This document shows positions 1 to 5,134 of a stretch of 5,134 bases of DNA, in pieces. How positions within the stretch are numbered: position 1 is the stretch's first letter; every line of letters starts with the position of its first letter. Position numbers and translations under genes: made by a program. Under the pieces are notes generated by a model that searched no databases, had not been told where the DNA came from, and was given only the letters and a program-made list of their open reading frames with translations. Source of the DNA: Candidatus Izemoplasmatales bacterium (GTDB taxonomy: Bacteria > Bacillota_I > Bacilli_A > Izemoplasmatales > Hujiaoplasmataceae); the NCBI GenBank assembly GCA_028707415.1, contig JAQWBC010000093.1, forward strand, positions 1-5,134. The letters run 5' to 3'.

Positions 1-65
1 ATGACGGTATTGTAATTTAACCGATTGCATAATTCAATGAAATGGTGCTTGTACAATTTTTCCAC
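1..65 (-). CDS. 5' end of an unrecognised protein gene (partial, runs off the left edge)
   Basis: On the minus strand a GTG codon at 65-63 opens a frame that stays open to the window edge and encodes MEKLYKHHFIELCNRLNYNTV (21 residues, then two bases of the next codon). The start is supported by an AGGGGGA ribosome binding site at 77-71, five bases upstream, and by a good promoter at 169-141. An overlapping TTG start in another frame meets a stop quickly. I do not recognise the family; 21 residues are too few for a domain call. The gene is divergent from rpsT and shares its intergenic region. It is called real because RBS, start and promoter line up on one strand, but only the first residues are visible, so function is unknown. 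Confidence 0.55.
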   Translation of the reverse strand, partial: MEKLYKHHFIELCNRLNYNTV

Positions 66-70
66 AATGA

Positions 71-77
71 TCCCCCT
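71..77 (-). promoter_or_regulatory. Ribosome binding site of the left partial gene
   Basis: The minus strand reads AGGGGGA here, a G-rich match to the 16S anti-Shine-Dalgarno sequence, with a five-base gap to the GTG at 65. It is the main reason for choosing a GTG start. The alternative TTG one base upstream is in a frame that closes after 16 codons. Confidence 0.5.
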
Positions 78-140
78 AAGGAAGCAATAGTAAATCTTAG
101 TGCCAAGCAAAACAAAAAGAAACCCATTATAATTACTATT

Positions 141-169
141 ATTATATAATTATATTGCTTATTTTCCAA
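141..169 (-). promoter_or_regulatory. Sigma-70/SigA-type promoter for the left partial gene
   Basis: On the minus strand, TTGGAA at 169-164 is separated by exactly 17 bases from a perfect TATAAT at 146-141. Transcription would start near 135, giving a leader of about 70 nt before the GTG at 65. A second TATAAT occurs a little downstream (around 132-127) but lacks a matching -35, so the upstream pair is preferred. This is a match to the consensus by inspection only. Confidence 0.6.
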
Positions 170-322
170 GTAAACCGGAGTAAAATAGTGAATTTTTGTT
201 CGGAATTACCATTTTCAGAGATGATTTTTTTCAAAATGTCCTTATAAATTGAATAAAGCGATAAAAACCGATAAAATGGGCATATCTATCGTTTTCAAGA
301 AAAAAATTCTTAATTCTCATTC

Positions 323-351
323 TTGCTTTTTTACGATATATTTGATACAAT
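323..351 (+). promoter_or_regulatory. SigA-type promoter of rpsT
   Basis: TTGCTT at 323-328 and TACAAT at 346-351 are separated by 17 bases, one mismatch from consensus in the -10 and two in the -35. The start of transcription would fall near 358, giving a leader of only about 24 nt that contains little beyond the ribosome binding site. Such a short leader leaves no room for a structured attenuator or leader-binding autoregulation of S20. Confidence 0.65.
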
Positions 352-381
352 TAAAACGCTTGTAATAATGGAGGTGACAAA

Positions 382-642
382 ATGGCACAAATTAAGTCGC
401 AGATGAAACGGATTCTTACCAACGAAAAACGTAAATTGGCAAATGCTTCCTTCAAAACTTCGCTAAAAACAGCGCTCAAAAATGTCGATGCTGCTATCGC
501 TAGTAAAGACAAAGACGCCGCTATTGCAGCTTTGAACTTAGCTTATATGAAACTCGACAAATCAGTTACAAAGAATATCCACCACAAGAATTATGCAAAT
601 CGGGAAAAATCCCGTTTGGCTCAAAATGTTAATTTAATGTAA
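382..642 (+). CDS. rpsT: Small ribosomal subunit protein bS20
   Basis: This encodes ribosomal protein S20, a primary 16S rRNA-binding protein of the 30S subunit that folds as a three-helix bundle. The 86-residue length is normal for the family. The sequence shows the expected N-terminus (MAQIKSQMKRILTNEKRKLAN), the lysine-rich central helices, and the conserved C-terminal block HHKNYANREKSRLA at about residues 67-80. The ATG at 382 is preceded by a strong GGAGGTGA Shine-Dalgarno sequence at 370-377, which fixes the start. The gene has its own promoter and converges on holA with 21 nt between the two stop codons. This rpsT/holA/comEC neighbourhood is the one known from Bacillus and relatives. 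Nothing is truncated or odd in the protein. Confidence 0.98.
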   Translation: MAQIKSQMKRILTNEKRKLANASFKTSLKTALKNVDAAIASKDKDAAIAALNLAYMKLDKSVTKNIHHKNYANREKSRLAQNVNLM

Positions 643-665
643 AAAAAGCCACTTGGCTTTTTTTT
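641..665. terminator. Bidirectional intrinsic terminator shared by rpsT and the comEA-comEC-holA operon
   Basis: Seven A residues (641-647), GCC (648-650), a four-base loop ACTT, GGC (655-657) and an eight-T run (658-665) form a symmetric hairpin of about 10 bp. Read on either strand it ends in a U-tract, so one element can stop transcription from both converging sides. The GC core is only three pairs, so efficiency may be moderate. It overlaps the last two bases of the rpsT stop codon and two bases of the holA stop codon, so both mRNAs end almost immediately after their last codons. Confidence 0.75.
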
Positions 666-1629
666 ATATTCCCAAGAGAAACAGTTCAACACCGATCTTT
701 TTATCAATTAAACCGCTTTTAATCCGAAAATCGACTTCTTCTAATTCAGTCATATATCGATTTAGCAACTCGTCTGAGATTTCTCGGGCGTTTTTTACTA
801 TATAATATGTCCGCCCCTTTGAAGCGTTAAAATAGCGCATAACTTCATCATATGTATGATTGGTCCGAAACAGCTCTTTTGTGTACAGGATTTCCTGCAT
901 TTTATCGGAAATCATCCTGATAATGACAGTTGCCTCAGTATTAACCTGAGCTAAATCCTGATAAATATTGGTAATTGATCGAGTGTCTTTGGCAAGTATA
1001 GCATTGACAAGTTCATAGATATTGTCTTCGACATCTCGAGTTGTCACTCTGCGGACAGTTAACAAATCGATTATGTCTTGGTCGCCAATGTAAGCGATTA
1101 ATTTGTTTAGTTCATTGAGTGCTAAATGAGTACTATCTTTAGTCCGATTGACGAATTCTTCCAGCGCGTTGGGGTCAATTGTCTTATTGTTTTGACACAG
1201 AATCGCCTTAATCATTCCGTACATTTCCATTTTTTCAACGGGGACACACTCTTCAAATACACAAGTTTCCTCGCAGACTTTGAAAACTTGCTTTCGAGGA
1301 TCAAGTTTTTCATATGGAGCTTGGATAATCAGAATCGTTGTCGGATTGGGATTGCGAAGATATCGATATAGATAGGCGAGTGAATGATTGATTTCTTTCG
1401 GTGTTTTTCCAGCAGACAAAAAATAGCAATTCTTAAGAACAACGCCTTTCTTTTCTGATAAAAACGGGATGGTCATGGCCGCGTTGATGGCTTCTTCGAC
1501 AATGATTTCCTCCATATCAAAAACCTCGATATCAATAACATCGACTTCATGGTCGGAAAAGTATTTATCCGTTTTCTTTTTTAACAAATAGGTATCCGTC
1601 CCAAAAAGCAAATAACAGTTTCCGTTCAT
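664..1629 (-). CDS. holA: DNA polymerase III subunit delta (clamp loader)
   Basis: The delta subunit is part of the clamp-loader complex that opens the beta sliding clamp and places it on primed DNA. At 321 residues it has normal family length. Visible landmarks are the N-terminal strand and helix YLLFGTDTYLLKKK (6-19), the block IPFLSEKKGVVLKN (54-67) that corresponds to the family's PFFS-KR-VV region, the helix LALNELNKLIAY (169-180), VEDNIYELVNAILAKD (200-215), and the C-terminal IKSGLIDKKIGVELFLL (303-319). There is no Walker A loop, as expected because delta is an AAA+-like but non-ATPase subunit. The ATG at 1629 follows a GGTGAT ribosome binding site at 1639-1634. The gene is last in the minus-strand run, 52 nt after comEC, without a terminator between them, and it also appears to have its own promoter. 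It corresponds to YqeN of Bacillus. Confidence 0.95.
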   Translation of the reverse strand: MNGNCYLLFGTDTYLLKKKTDKYFSDHEVDVIDIEVFDMEEIIVEEAINAAMTIPFLSEKKGVVLKNCYFLSAGKTPKEINHSLAYLYRYLRNPNPTTILIIQAPYEKLDPRKQVFKVCEETCVFEECVPVEKMEMYGMIKAILCQNNKTIDPNALEEFVNRTKDSTHLALNELNKLIAYIGDQDIIDLLTVRRVTTRDVEDNIYELVNAILAKDTRSITNIYQDLAQVNTEATVIIRMISDKMQEILYTKELFRTNHTYDEVMRYFNASKGRTYYIVKNAREISDELLNRYMTELEEVDFRIKSGLIDKKIGVELFLLGI

Positions 1630-1646
1630 TCATATCACCGTTTTAT

Positions 1647-1655
1647 ATTATATCA
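1647..1655 (-). promoter_or_regulatory. Extended -10 promoter in front of holA
   Basis: The minus strand reads TGATATAAT from 1655 to 1647, a perfect TG-n-TATAAT extended -10 element. The hexamer 17 bases upstream (TATAAC) is a poor -35, which fits the extended class. Transcription would begin near 1640, immediately before the ribosome binding site at 1639-1634, so the leader would be only about 11 nt. It would let the essential holA gene be expressed independently of the competence genes upstream. The region is AT-rich, so a chance match is possible. Confidence 0.45.
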
Positions 1656-1681
1656 TGATTGCTAAAATGGTTATATTAATT

Positions 1682-3853
1682 CTAGAAAAAACCCACAAAT
1701 CGAGACAACTCATTGTTAAATAAATTGTCACGATTATCCTTGGTGACAATTGCTCGATCAAAGAACGGTAAATACGAAAAAGTGATTGTCCCGCATTGAT
1801 CCGTGCGATAAGTAGTGATATTAAAAGCGATAAGTCGGCTTATTACGCTTTCATCAGGATGACCAAAAGAATTATCGGAACCAACGGAAATAACTGCGCA
1901 TTGGACATCAATGGCGGTCAGAAACGCTTTCGTTGATGAGGTATCACTTCCATGATGGCCGATTTTAATAATATCGGCCGAAAAAGTCAAACCGTGAATT
2001 AAATCATTCTCAACTGGTGATTCCGCATCTCCCATAAAAAGCCAATCGTGAATTCCAATCCTACCCCAAAGAACTAAGGAGTTATTATTTTCTTCCGAAT
2101 CGCCGCGATACGCCGATAATACCGTCAGTTGCAAATGCTTTCCACCAACCGTATCCCCCGCAGTAACAACTCGAACATCAAGATCTTGGAAAGTCGATGT
2201 CTTATATCCAACAATGATTTCCCCGACTGTAATTTTAGCAAGCAAATCACGAATTTCTCCTTGATGGTCAGAGTGATCATGCGTGATTATTATTTGATCC
2301 AAATAGGTAATATTTTCACCTTTAAAATAGGCAAGCAACGTGTCGAAATTGTCAATATCACCCGTGTCGATGAGAATGTCACATTCGGAATCGTGAAGAT
2401 AGATGGCATCGCCTTGCCCGACATCGAATATTTTCACAAAGGACACTGATGGTGTCGCTGTAAATGTGAGATTTGCTAGCACTAACAAAATAAGTAATGC
2501 TACTTGAATTTTGCATTTACGCTTAGTCTCAATTCGAATAAGCAAAGAAAGAATAAGCAAAAAATAACATATTTTTGCCATATCAGATGCAAAATTAAAA
2601 CTTACAACAGTGTCAAATTGTGCTAAAAACATAATACCCGAGGTAAAAAGATTGATCACATACATAAATATCATTTCTAAAGCCGGAATAAAAGCGGTTA
2701 GAAATGTCATTGGCAACATCACTTTTTCAAAAAATACGACAAAAATTAGATTTGCCGGCAAGGTCATGAAGTTATACTCTTTGTTAACCTCTAGTAAAAT
2801 CGGTAATGCCATTAAATTGGCATAAACACTGATTTTTAAAACCGCTATCACTGGATTAGAGGTTTTCAAAAAATCTTTACCAATAATAATCGCAAACGCA
2901 ATCAGAAAACTAAGTTGAAACCCTAATGCATGAATCAAAAAAGGATTGTATAATAAAAAACCCATCATGATAAAACTCATCAAGTCTAGTCGGGAAAACG
3001 GCAGTGATTTCCACTCTTTGACATAAACGCAGATAACAATCAATATTGCTCTCACCACCGATACGGCAAATCCAGTCAATAGCATATATACTCCTAAAAG
3101 GGCAATAATGATCATCTCTTTAGTTCTTTTAGGAAGAAATAATCGTTTTAAAATTTGATCCAAAAATCCGACGATTAAAGCAATATTCATCCCCGAAATC
3201 GCAAAAAGATGCGAGATTCCTAATCTTTGAATCGCTGATGTTGTTTCCTCGGATAAATAATCATCATTGCCAAATAAAATATACACCATCATTGTCCAAA
3301 CTGGCTCAGAGAAAACCTTTTTAAAATATTCAACAATGGTTATCTTGATAATATTCAAATGAAACTCATGTCCAGTAATCTCCAATTGATTGGCATAAAT
3401 CGTTGATGCAATCCCTAACGAAGCCAAGTAGTATTGATATTCGAAACGATGTTCAATTTGATAACCATTATTACTGAATTCATCGCCAGAAACACTTACC
3501 TGATCGCCTGGTATTACCTTCACATCTTCATCGTGATAGACCATCATTTTCCGCCAACCGACCTGCAAAACAAAGAAATCCTCACTGACATCGGTTACTG
3601 TACCTTGATATTGATCACGTGAAGGGAAATCAAGAAGCATAACACGAATAAAAAGTGAACCCAAAAGCATAGCCACAAAAAAAAGCGACGCATAAAATAA
3701 GCGACGCATTTTTGTCCATAAAAATAGCATTTCTGCGAGTAACAATCCAATAACTATGAGATGATTTATACATAACAGCATTAAGACCGCCACAATCGCT
3801 AGATGAATAAAATATCCCGCATCAGACTGTAATATCGTCTTTAATGTTTTCAT
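1682..3853 (-). CDS. comEC: DNA internalization protein ComEC/Rec2 (competence channel)
   Basis: ComEC is the polytopic membrane protein through which single-stranded DNA enters the cytoplasm during natural transformation. The 723 residues show the full three-part layout. An N-terminal cluster of membrane helices (about 12-73) precedes an extracytoplasmic OB-like DUF4131 region (about 78-160). The Competence-family membrane core (about 185-465) contains HLFAISGMNIAL (215-226), SVVRAIL (265-271) and GFQLSFLIAFAII (311-323). A C-terminal metallo-beta-lactamase domain (about 470-700) has FDVGQGDAIYL (476-486), DTGD (496-499), HDHSDH (525-530), NNNSLVL (589-595), GDAE (608-611), HHGS (633-636) and GHP (664-666), so the metal-binding residues are intact and a nuclease role for the non-transforming strand is plausible. 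The ATG at 3853 has an AAGGA site at 3866-3862, eight bases upstream. The first 32 nt overlap the end of comEA, which suggests translational coupling. The one odd residue is Asn223, where ComEC proteins usually have His (SGLH). The gene ends in TAG and looks complete. Confidence 0.97.
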   Translation of the reverse strand: MKTLKTILQSDAGYFIHLAIVAVLMLLCINHLIVIGLLLAEMLFLWTKMRRLFYASLFFVAMLLGSLFIRVMLLDFPSRDQYQGTVTDVSEDFFVLQVGWRKMMVYHDEDVKVIPGDQVSVSGDEFSNNGYQIEHRFEYQYYLASLGIASTIYANQLEITGHEFHLNIIKITIVEYFKKVFSEPVWTMMVYILFGNDDYLSEETTSAIQRLGISHLFAISGMNIALIVGFLDQILKRLFLPKRTKEMIIIALLGVYMLLTGFAVSVVRAILIVICVYVKEWKSLPFSRLDLMSFIMMGFLLYNPFLIHALGFQLSFLIAFAIIIGKDFLKTSNPVIAVLKISVYANLMALPILLEVNKEYNFMTLPANLIFVVFFEKVMLPMTFLTAFIPALEMIFMYVINLFTSGIMFLAQFDTVVSFNFASDMAKICYFLLILSLLIRIETKRKCKIQVALLILLVLANLTFTATPSVSFVKIFDVGQGDAIYLHDSECDILIDTGDIDNFDTLLAYFKGENITYLDQIIITHDHSDHQGEIRDLLAKITVGEIIVGYKTSTFQDLDVRVVTAGDTVGGKHLQLTVLSAYRGDSEENNNSLVLWGRIGIHDWLFMGDAESPVENDLIHGLTFSADIIKIGHHGSDTSSTKAFLTAIDVQCAVISVGSDNSFGHPDESVISRLIAFNITTYRTDQCGTITFSYLPFFDRAIVTKDNRDNLFNNELSRFVGFF
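3683..3709. repeat. 11-bp direct repeat inside the 5' part of comEC
   Basis: AAGCGACGCAT occurs at 3683-3693 and again at 3699-3709 (plus-strand reading), separated by five bases, a 16-bp period. The two copies are read in different frames of comEC (MRRLF and YASLF), so this is a DNA repeat and not a protein repeat. Slippage between copies would remove or add 16 bp and shift the frame early in comEC. It may equally be chance. Confidence 0.6.
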
Positions 3854-4817
3854 ATACGCTTTCCTTGATACCGGATACTAACATTATTGCTTCTATTGAG
3901 GCAAAATCGCCGTTTTCAGCACGATAATCAATTATCGCTTGCGCTAAAACGGATCCGATTCCGTACAGGGTGTCAAGTTCTGCCAAAGTTGCCGTATTAA
4001 TGTCAATCAATCCCATATCCGTTGTATCTGGGTCATCAATATTCAAGGCTTCAACTTCCGTGTCTGTTAAAACAGTAATCGTCATCCCAGAAAGTACTGT
4101 CTTTGATACATCTAGATTTGCCGTTGATGCATCGAATGTAAGTCCTCCGGCAAGATTGATGACATCTTTTATTGTTGAAGTGATTCTAACATAATACAAT
4201 CCCGGCTTGACAACAGCCCCTTTAATCTGAACATACCCGTAATTGATTACTGATGTCGATGTCACATCGGCCATATCCATAATTGAAGGAACATAAATGA
4301 CCATCTCATCACTGATGATTTCTGCTAGGTTAACATTCATGATGGAAGCCTGGGCTGTTACCCCGCCAGCGAGACTCAAAACATCGCCAACCCGTGAACC
4401 AGCTGGCAACCAATAAATCCCCGGTTTGACAACCTGACCTTTAATATCGATACAAACCAAGTCGTCGAAGCTATACTCTTGTTCTTTTTTGGGAATAAAT
4501 ATAACCATCTCATCAGTGACAATGCTAGCTGCATTAATCATCGACAAATCAGCGTTTTCTAATAAGCCATCTGCCGCTTCGATTACATCTTGAATTCGCG
4601 ACCCAATGACAACTCGATAAACACCAGGAGTCGTTATGGCACCTTTTATATCGACTACCAAATATCCATCGTTTGTCGATGTCATGATTTCAGTTGTCGG
4701 TGTTTCTTCTTCTGCATTTTTTTGATTGTTACTAGATACTATATTGACAACAATCAGACCAACTATACCGCCGACCAATAAAAAAAAGCCCGAAAATCGT
4801 TTGATGAACGCCAGCAT
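3822..4817 (-). CDS. comEA: Competence DNA-binding receptor ComEA with three SLBB domains and a helix-hairpin-helix domain
   Basis: ComEA is the membrane-anchored receptor that binds incoming double-stranded DNA outside the membrane and passes it to ComEC. With the ATG at 4817 it has 331 residues, clearly longer than the roughly 200 usual for Firmicutes. Residues 8-27 form one membrane anchor with the rest outside, followed by a Thr/Glu-rich linker (about 30-50). Three tandem SLBB beta-grasp units of 58 residues follow at about 53-110, 121-178 and 194-251, each with (D/Q)IKG near the start and a PG(V/I/L)Y turn. The C-terminal helix-hairpin-helix domain (about 270-331) has the family signature IDINTATLAELDTLYGIG, a YRAENGDF segment and a second hairpin VSGIKES, so DNA binding should be intact. 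The start was chosen because GAGGTGAT (4829-4822) sits four bases before ATG 4817; the in-frame GTG at 4826 is part of that site. The gene lies 45 nt after the upstream methyltransferase-like gene and overlaps comEC by 32 nt; no comEB is present. Confidence 0.95.
   Translation of the reverse strand: MLAFIKRFSGFFLLVGGIVGLIVVNIVSSNNQKNAEEETPTTEIMTSTNDGYLVVDIKGAITTPGVYRVVIGSRIQDVIEAADGLLENADLSMINAASIVTDEMVIFIPKKEQEYSFDDLVCIDIKGQVVKPGIYWLPAGSRVGDVLSLAGGVTAQASIMNVNLAEIISDEMVIYVPSIMDMADVTSTSVINYGYVQIKGAVVKPGLYYVRITSTIKDVINLAGGLTFDASTANLDVSKTVLSGMTITVLTDTEVEALNIDDPDTTDMGLIDINTATLAELDTLYGIGSVLAQAIIDYRAENGDFASIEAIMLVSGIKESVYENIKDDITV
4065..4661 (-). repeat. Triple tandem SLBB repeat within comEA (protein-level repeat)
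   Basis: Three units are encoded at 4661-4488, 4457-4284 and 4238-4065. They align without gaps over 58 residues each. By my hand count, units 1 and 2 share about 24 identities and units 2 and 3 about 23. The DNA is well diverged, so the duplication is old and the units are kept by selection rather than being a recent slippage product. Confidence 0.85.
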
Positions 4818-4821
4818 GTTT

Positions 4822-4829
4822 ATCACCTC
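4822..4829 (-). promoter_or_regulatory. Ribosome binding site that fixes the comEA start
   Basis: GAGGTGAT on the minus strand matches the anti-Shine-Dalgarno sequence over eight bases and ends four bases before the ATG at 4817. The GTG inside it (4826-4824) is in frame with comEA and can be mistaken for the start codon, adding three false residues. Confidence 0.85.
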
Positions 4830-4862
4830 GTCAACATCATACGCCTGATGGGCTTTTCTACT

Positions 4863-5134
4863 TTAATTTTCTTTTTTCTGAAGAACAATAATCGTTCGTT
4901 CTGGCATCGACATACTTTCGAGCAATGTGAATCCGACACGAGAAGCTATATCTAAATACAAAGAAAGATCATGAGTTTCTTCATAGATATGAATATCATG
5001 ATTCATTTCCATGAAGACCCTGACGGCGCAGTGGGTGCAGAGGACGGCGTCGAGCGACGGCTCCGGCGGATACGCCCGGTAGTCCTCGAGGAGCCCGCGG
5101 AGTTCCCGGTCCTCGCAGGCGGCAAGCGCCGCTC
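4863..5134 (-). CDS. C-terminal end of a probable YqeM-type class I SAM-dependent methyltransferase (partial; upstream part probably foreign)
   Basis: A minus-strand frame is open from the window edge to TAA at 4865-4863. Its last 50 or so residues include HIYEETHDLSLYLDIASRVGF followed by PERTIIVLQKKEN. The spacing of a Tyr/Leu-rich helix, a GF turn and a final ER-x-IIV strand with a Lys tail matches the C-terminus of class I SAM methyltransferases such as YqeM, which often lies just upstream of comEA in low-GC Gram-positives. The catalytic SAM-binding part is not in the window, so this rests on the tail and on context. The stop lies 45 nt before comEA with no terminator between, which suggests one transcript. 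The first 39 complete codons (5132-5016) have a completely different, GC-rich codon usage and probably do not belong to this gene; see the separate entry. Trust the identity only for 4863 to about 5015. Confidence 0.45.
   Translation of the reverse strand, partial: AALAACEDRELRGLLEDYRAYPPEPSLDAVLCTHCAVRVFMEMNHDIHIYEETHDLSLYLDIASRVGFTLLESMSMPERTIIVLQKKEN
5016..5134 (-). other. GC-rich coding-like segment of different origin (putative assembly chimera)
   Basis: The GC content is about 74% (87 of 118 bases counted from 5017), against about 33% in the preceding 150 bases. On the minus strand, in the frame of the methyltransferase tail, 36 of 39 codons end in G or C, which is typical of real coding sequence from a high-GC genome. 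The encoded piece includes ACEDRELRGLLEDYRAYPP, then PSLDAVLCTHCAVRV with a CxxC pair. I do not recognise the family. High-GC archaea (for example Methanoculleus-like methanogens) and Actinobacteria are both possible donors; the sequence cannot decide this. Confidence 0.7.

Larger units (their letters stand above)
66..381. other. Divergent intergenic region (316 bp) between the left partial gene and rpsT
   Basis: This AT-rich stretch contains the two divergent promoters and leader regions listed separately. Between them (about 171-320) I see no convincing ORF, tRNA or riboswitch. There are two CGATAAAA copies at 259-266 and 269-276, one helical turn apart, followed by a partly inverted TATCGTTTT at 287-295. 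This could be an operator for the rpsT promoter just downstream or could be chance in AT-rich DNA. No terminator-like hairpin with a T-run is visible, as expected for a region between divergent genes. Confidence 0.6.

Noticed and set aside
210..238. CATTTT / AAAATG inverted repeat with a T-run in the intergenic region
   Set aside because: Short, AT-only stem with a 17-nt loop and no gene ending nearby to terminate.
1126..1371. Plus-strand open frame of 81 codons opposite holA
   Set aside because: Antisense to well-conserved holA sequence with no supporting start signals.
1957..1979. Perfect 7-bp inverted repeat GGCCGAT / ATCGGCC with a 9-nt loop inside comEC
   Set aside because: It lies in the codons leading into the conserved IIKIGHHGSD motif, has no T-run on either side, and so does not look like a terminator; probably chance within coding sequence.
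2129..2449. Plus-strand open frame of 106 codons opposite comEC
   Set aside because: It is the antisense shadow of the metallo-beta-lactamase domain of ComEC, whose motifs are all intact; it has no convincing RBS or family features.
664..4817. Possibility of a mycoplasma-type genetic code (TGA = Trp)
   Set aside because: Trp codons in comEC are TGG, TGA serves as the comEA stop, and no in-frame TGA interrupts the long genes.
4834..4862. Possible terminator between the methyltransferase-like gene and comEA (CATCA/TGATG hairpin)
   Set aside because: The stem is only five pairs and is not followed by a U-tract on the minus strand, so co-transcription is more likely.

Overview
The window reads as a low-GC, Firmicutes- or Mollicutes-like bacterial locus (for example Acholeplasma/Izemoplasma or Erysipelotrichia relatives). 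The evidence is an AT-rich background, strong GGAGGTGA-type ribosome binding sites, TATAAT-type promoters, and the gene order methyltransferase / comEA / comEC / holA running into a convergent rpsT, which is the conserved competence-operon neighbourhood of low-GC Gram-positives. The code is standard (table 11): Trp is TGG throughout and comEA ends on TGA, so it is not a TGA=Trp mycoplasma. The lineage assignment is inference from gene order and composition.

Layout. Positions 1-65 hold the first 21 codons of an unrecognised gene on the minus strand. Positions 66-381 are an intergenic region with back-to-back promoters, one for that gene and one for rpsT. rpsT (ribosomal protein S20) lies at 382-642 on the plus strand. 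A small bidirectional terminator at 641-665 overlaps both the rpsT stop and the stop of the converging holA. From there to the right end everything is on the minus strand, transcribed right to left: a partial gene that looks like the end of a YqeM-type SAM methyltransferase (stop at 4863), comEA (4817 to 3822), comEC (3853 to 1682, overlapping comEA by 32 nt) and holA (1629 to 664). There is no comEB between comEA and comEC.

Function. ComEA (membrane-anchored DNA receptor) hands DNA to ComEC (membrane channel with a metallo-beta-lactamase nuclease-like domain) for natural transformation. HolA is the delta subunit of the DNA polymerase III clamp loader. rpsT and holA are housekeeping genes that sit beside the competence genes in many low-GC Gram-positives.

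What stands out. (1) ComEA carries three gapless 58-residue SLBB (beta-grasp) units before its helix-hairpin-helix DNA-binding domain, where the familiar Firmicutes form has one. (2) At about 5016 the composition jumps abruptly from about 33% to about 74% GC with a matching codon-usage switch, most simply an assembly chimera joining DNA of a different, GC-rich organism to the contig end. (3) The comEA start is best moved to the ATG at 4817, because the upstream GTG at 4826 lies inside the ribosome binding site. I see no previously undescribed system; the window is mostly an ordinary competence/housekeeping locus with an unusual ComEA.
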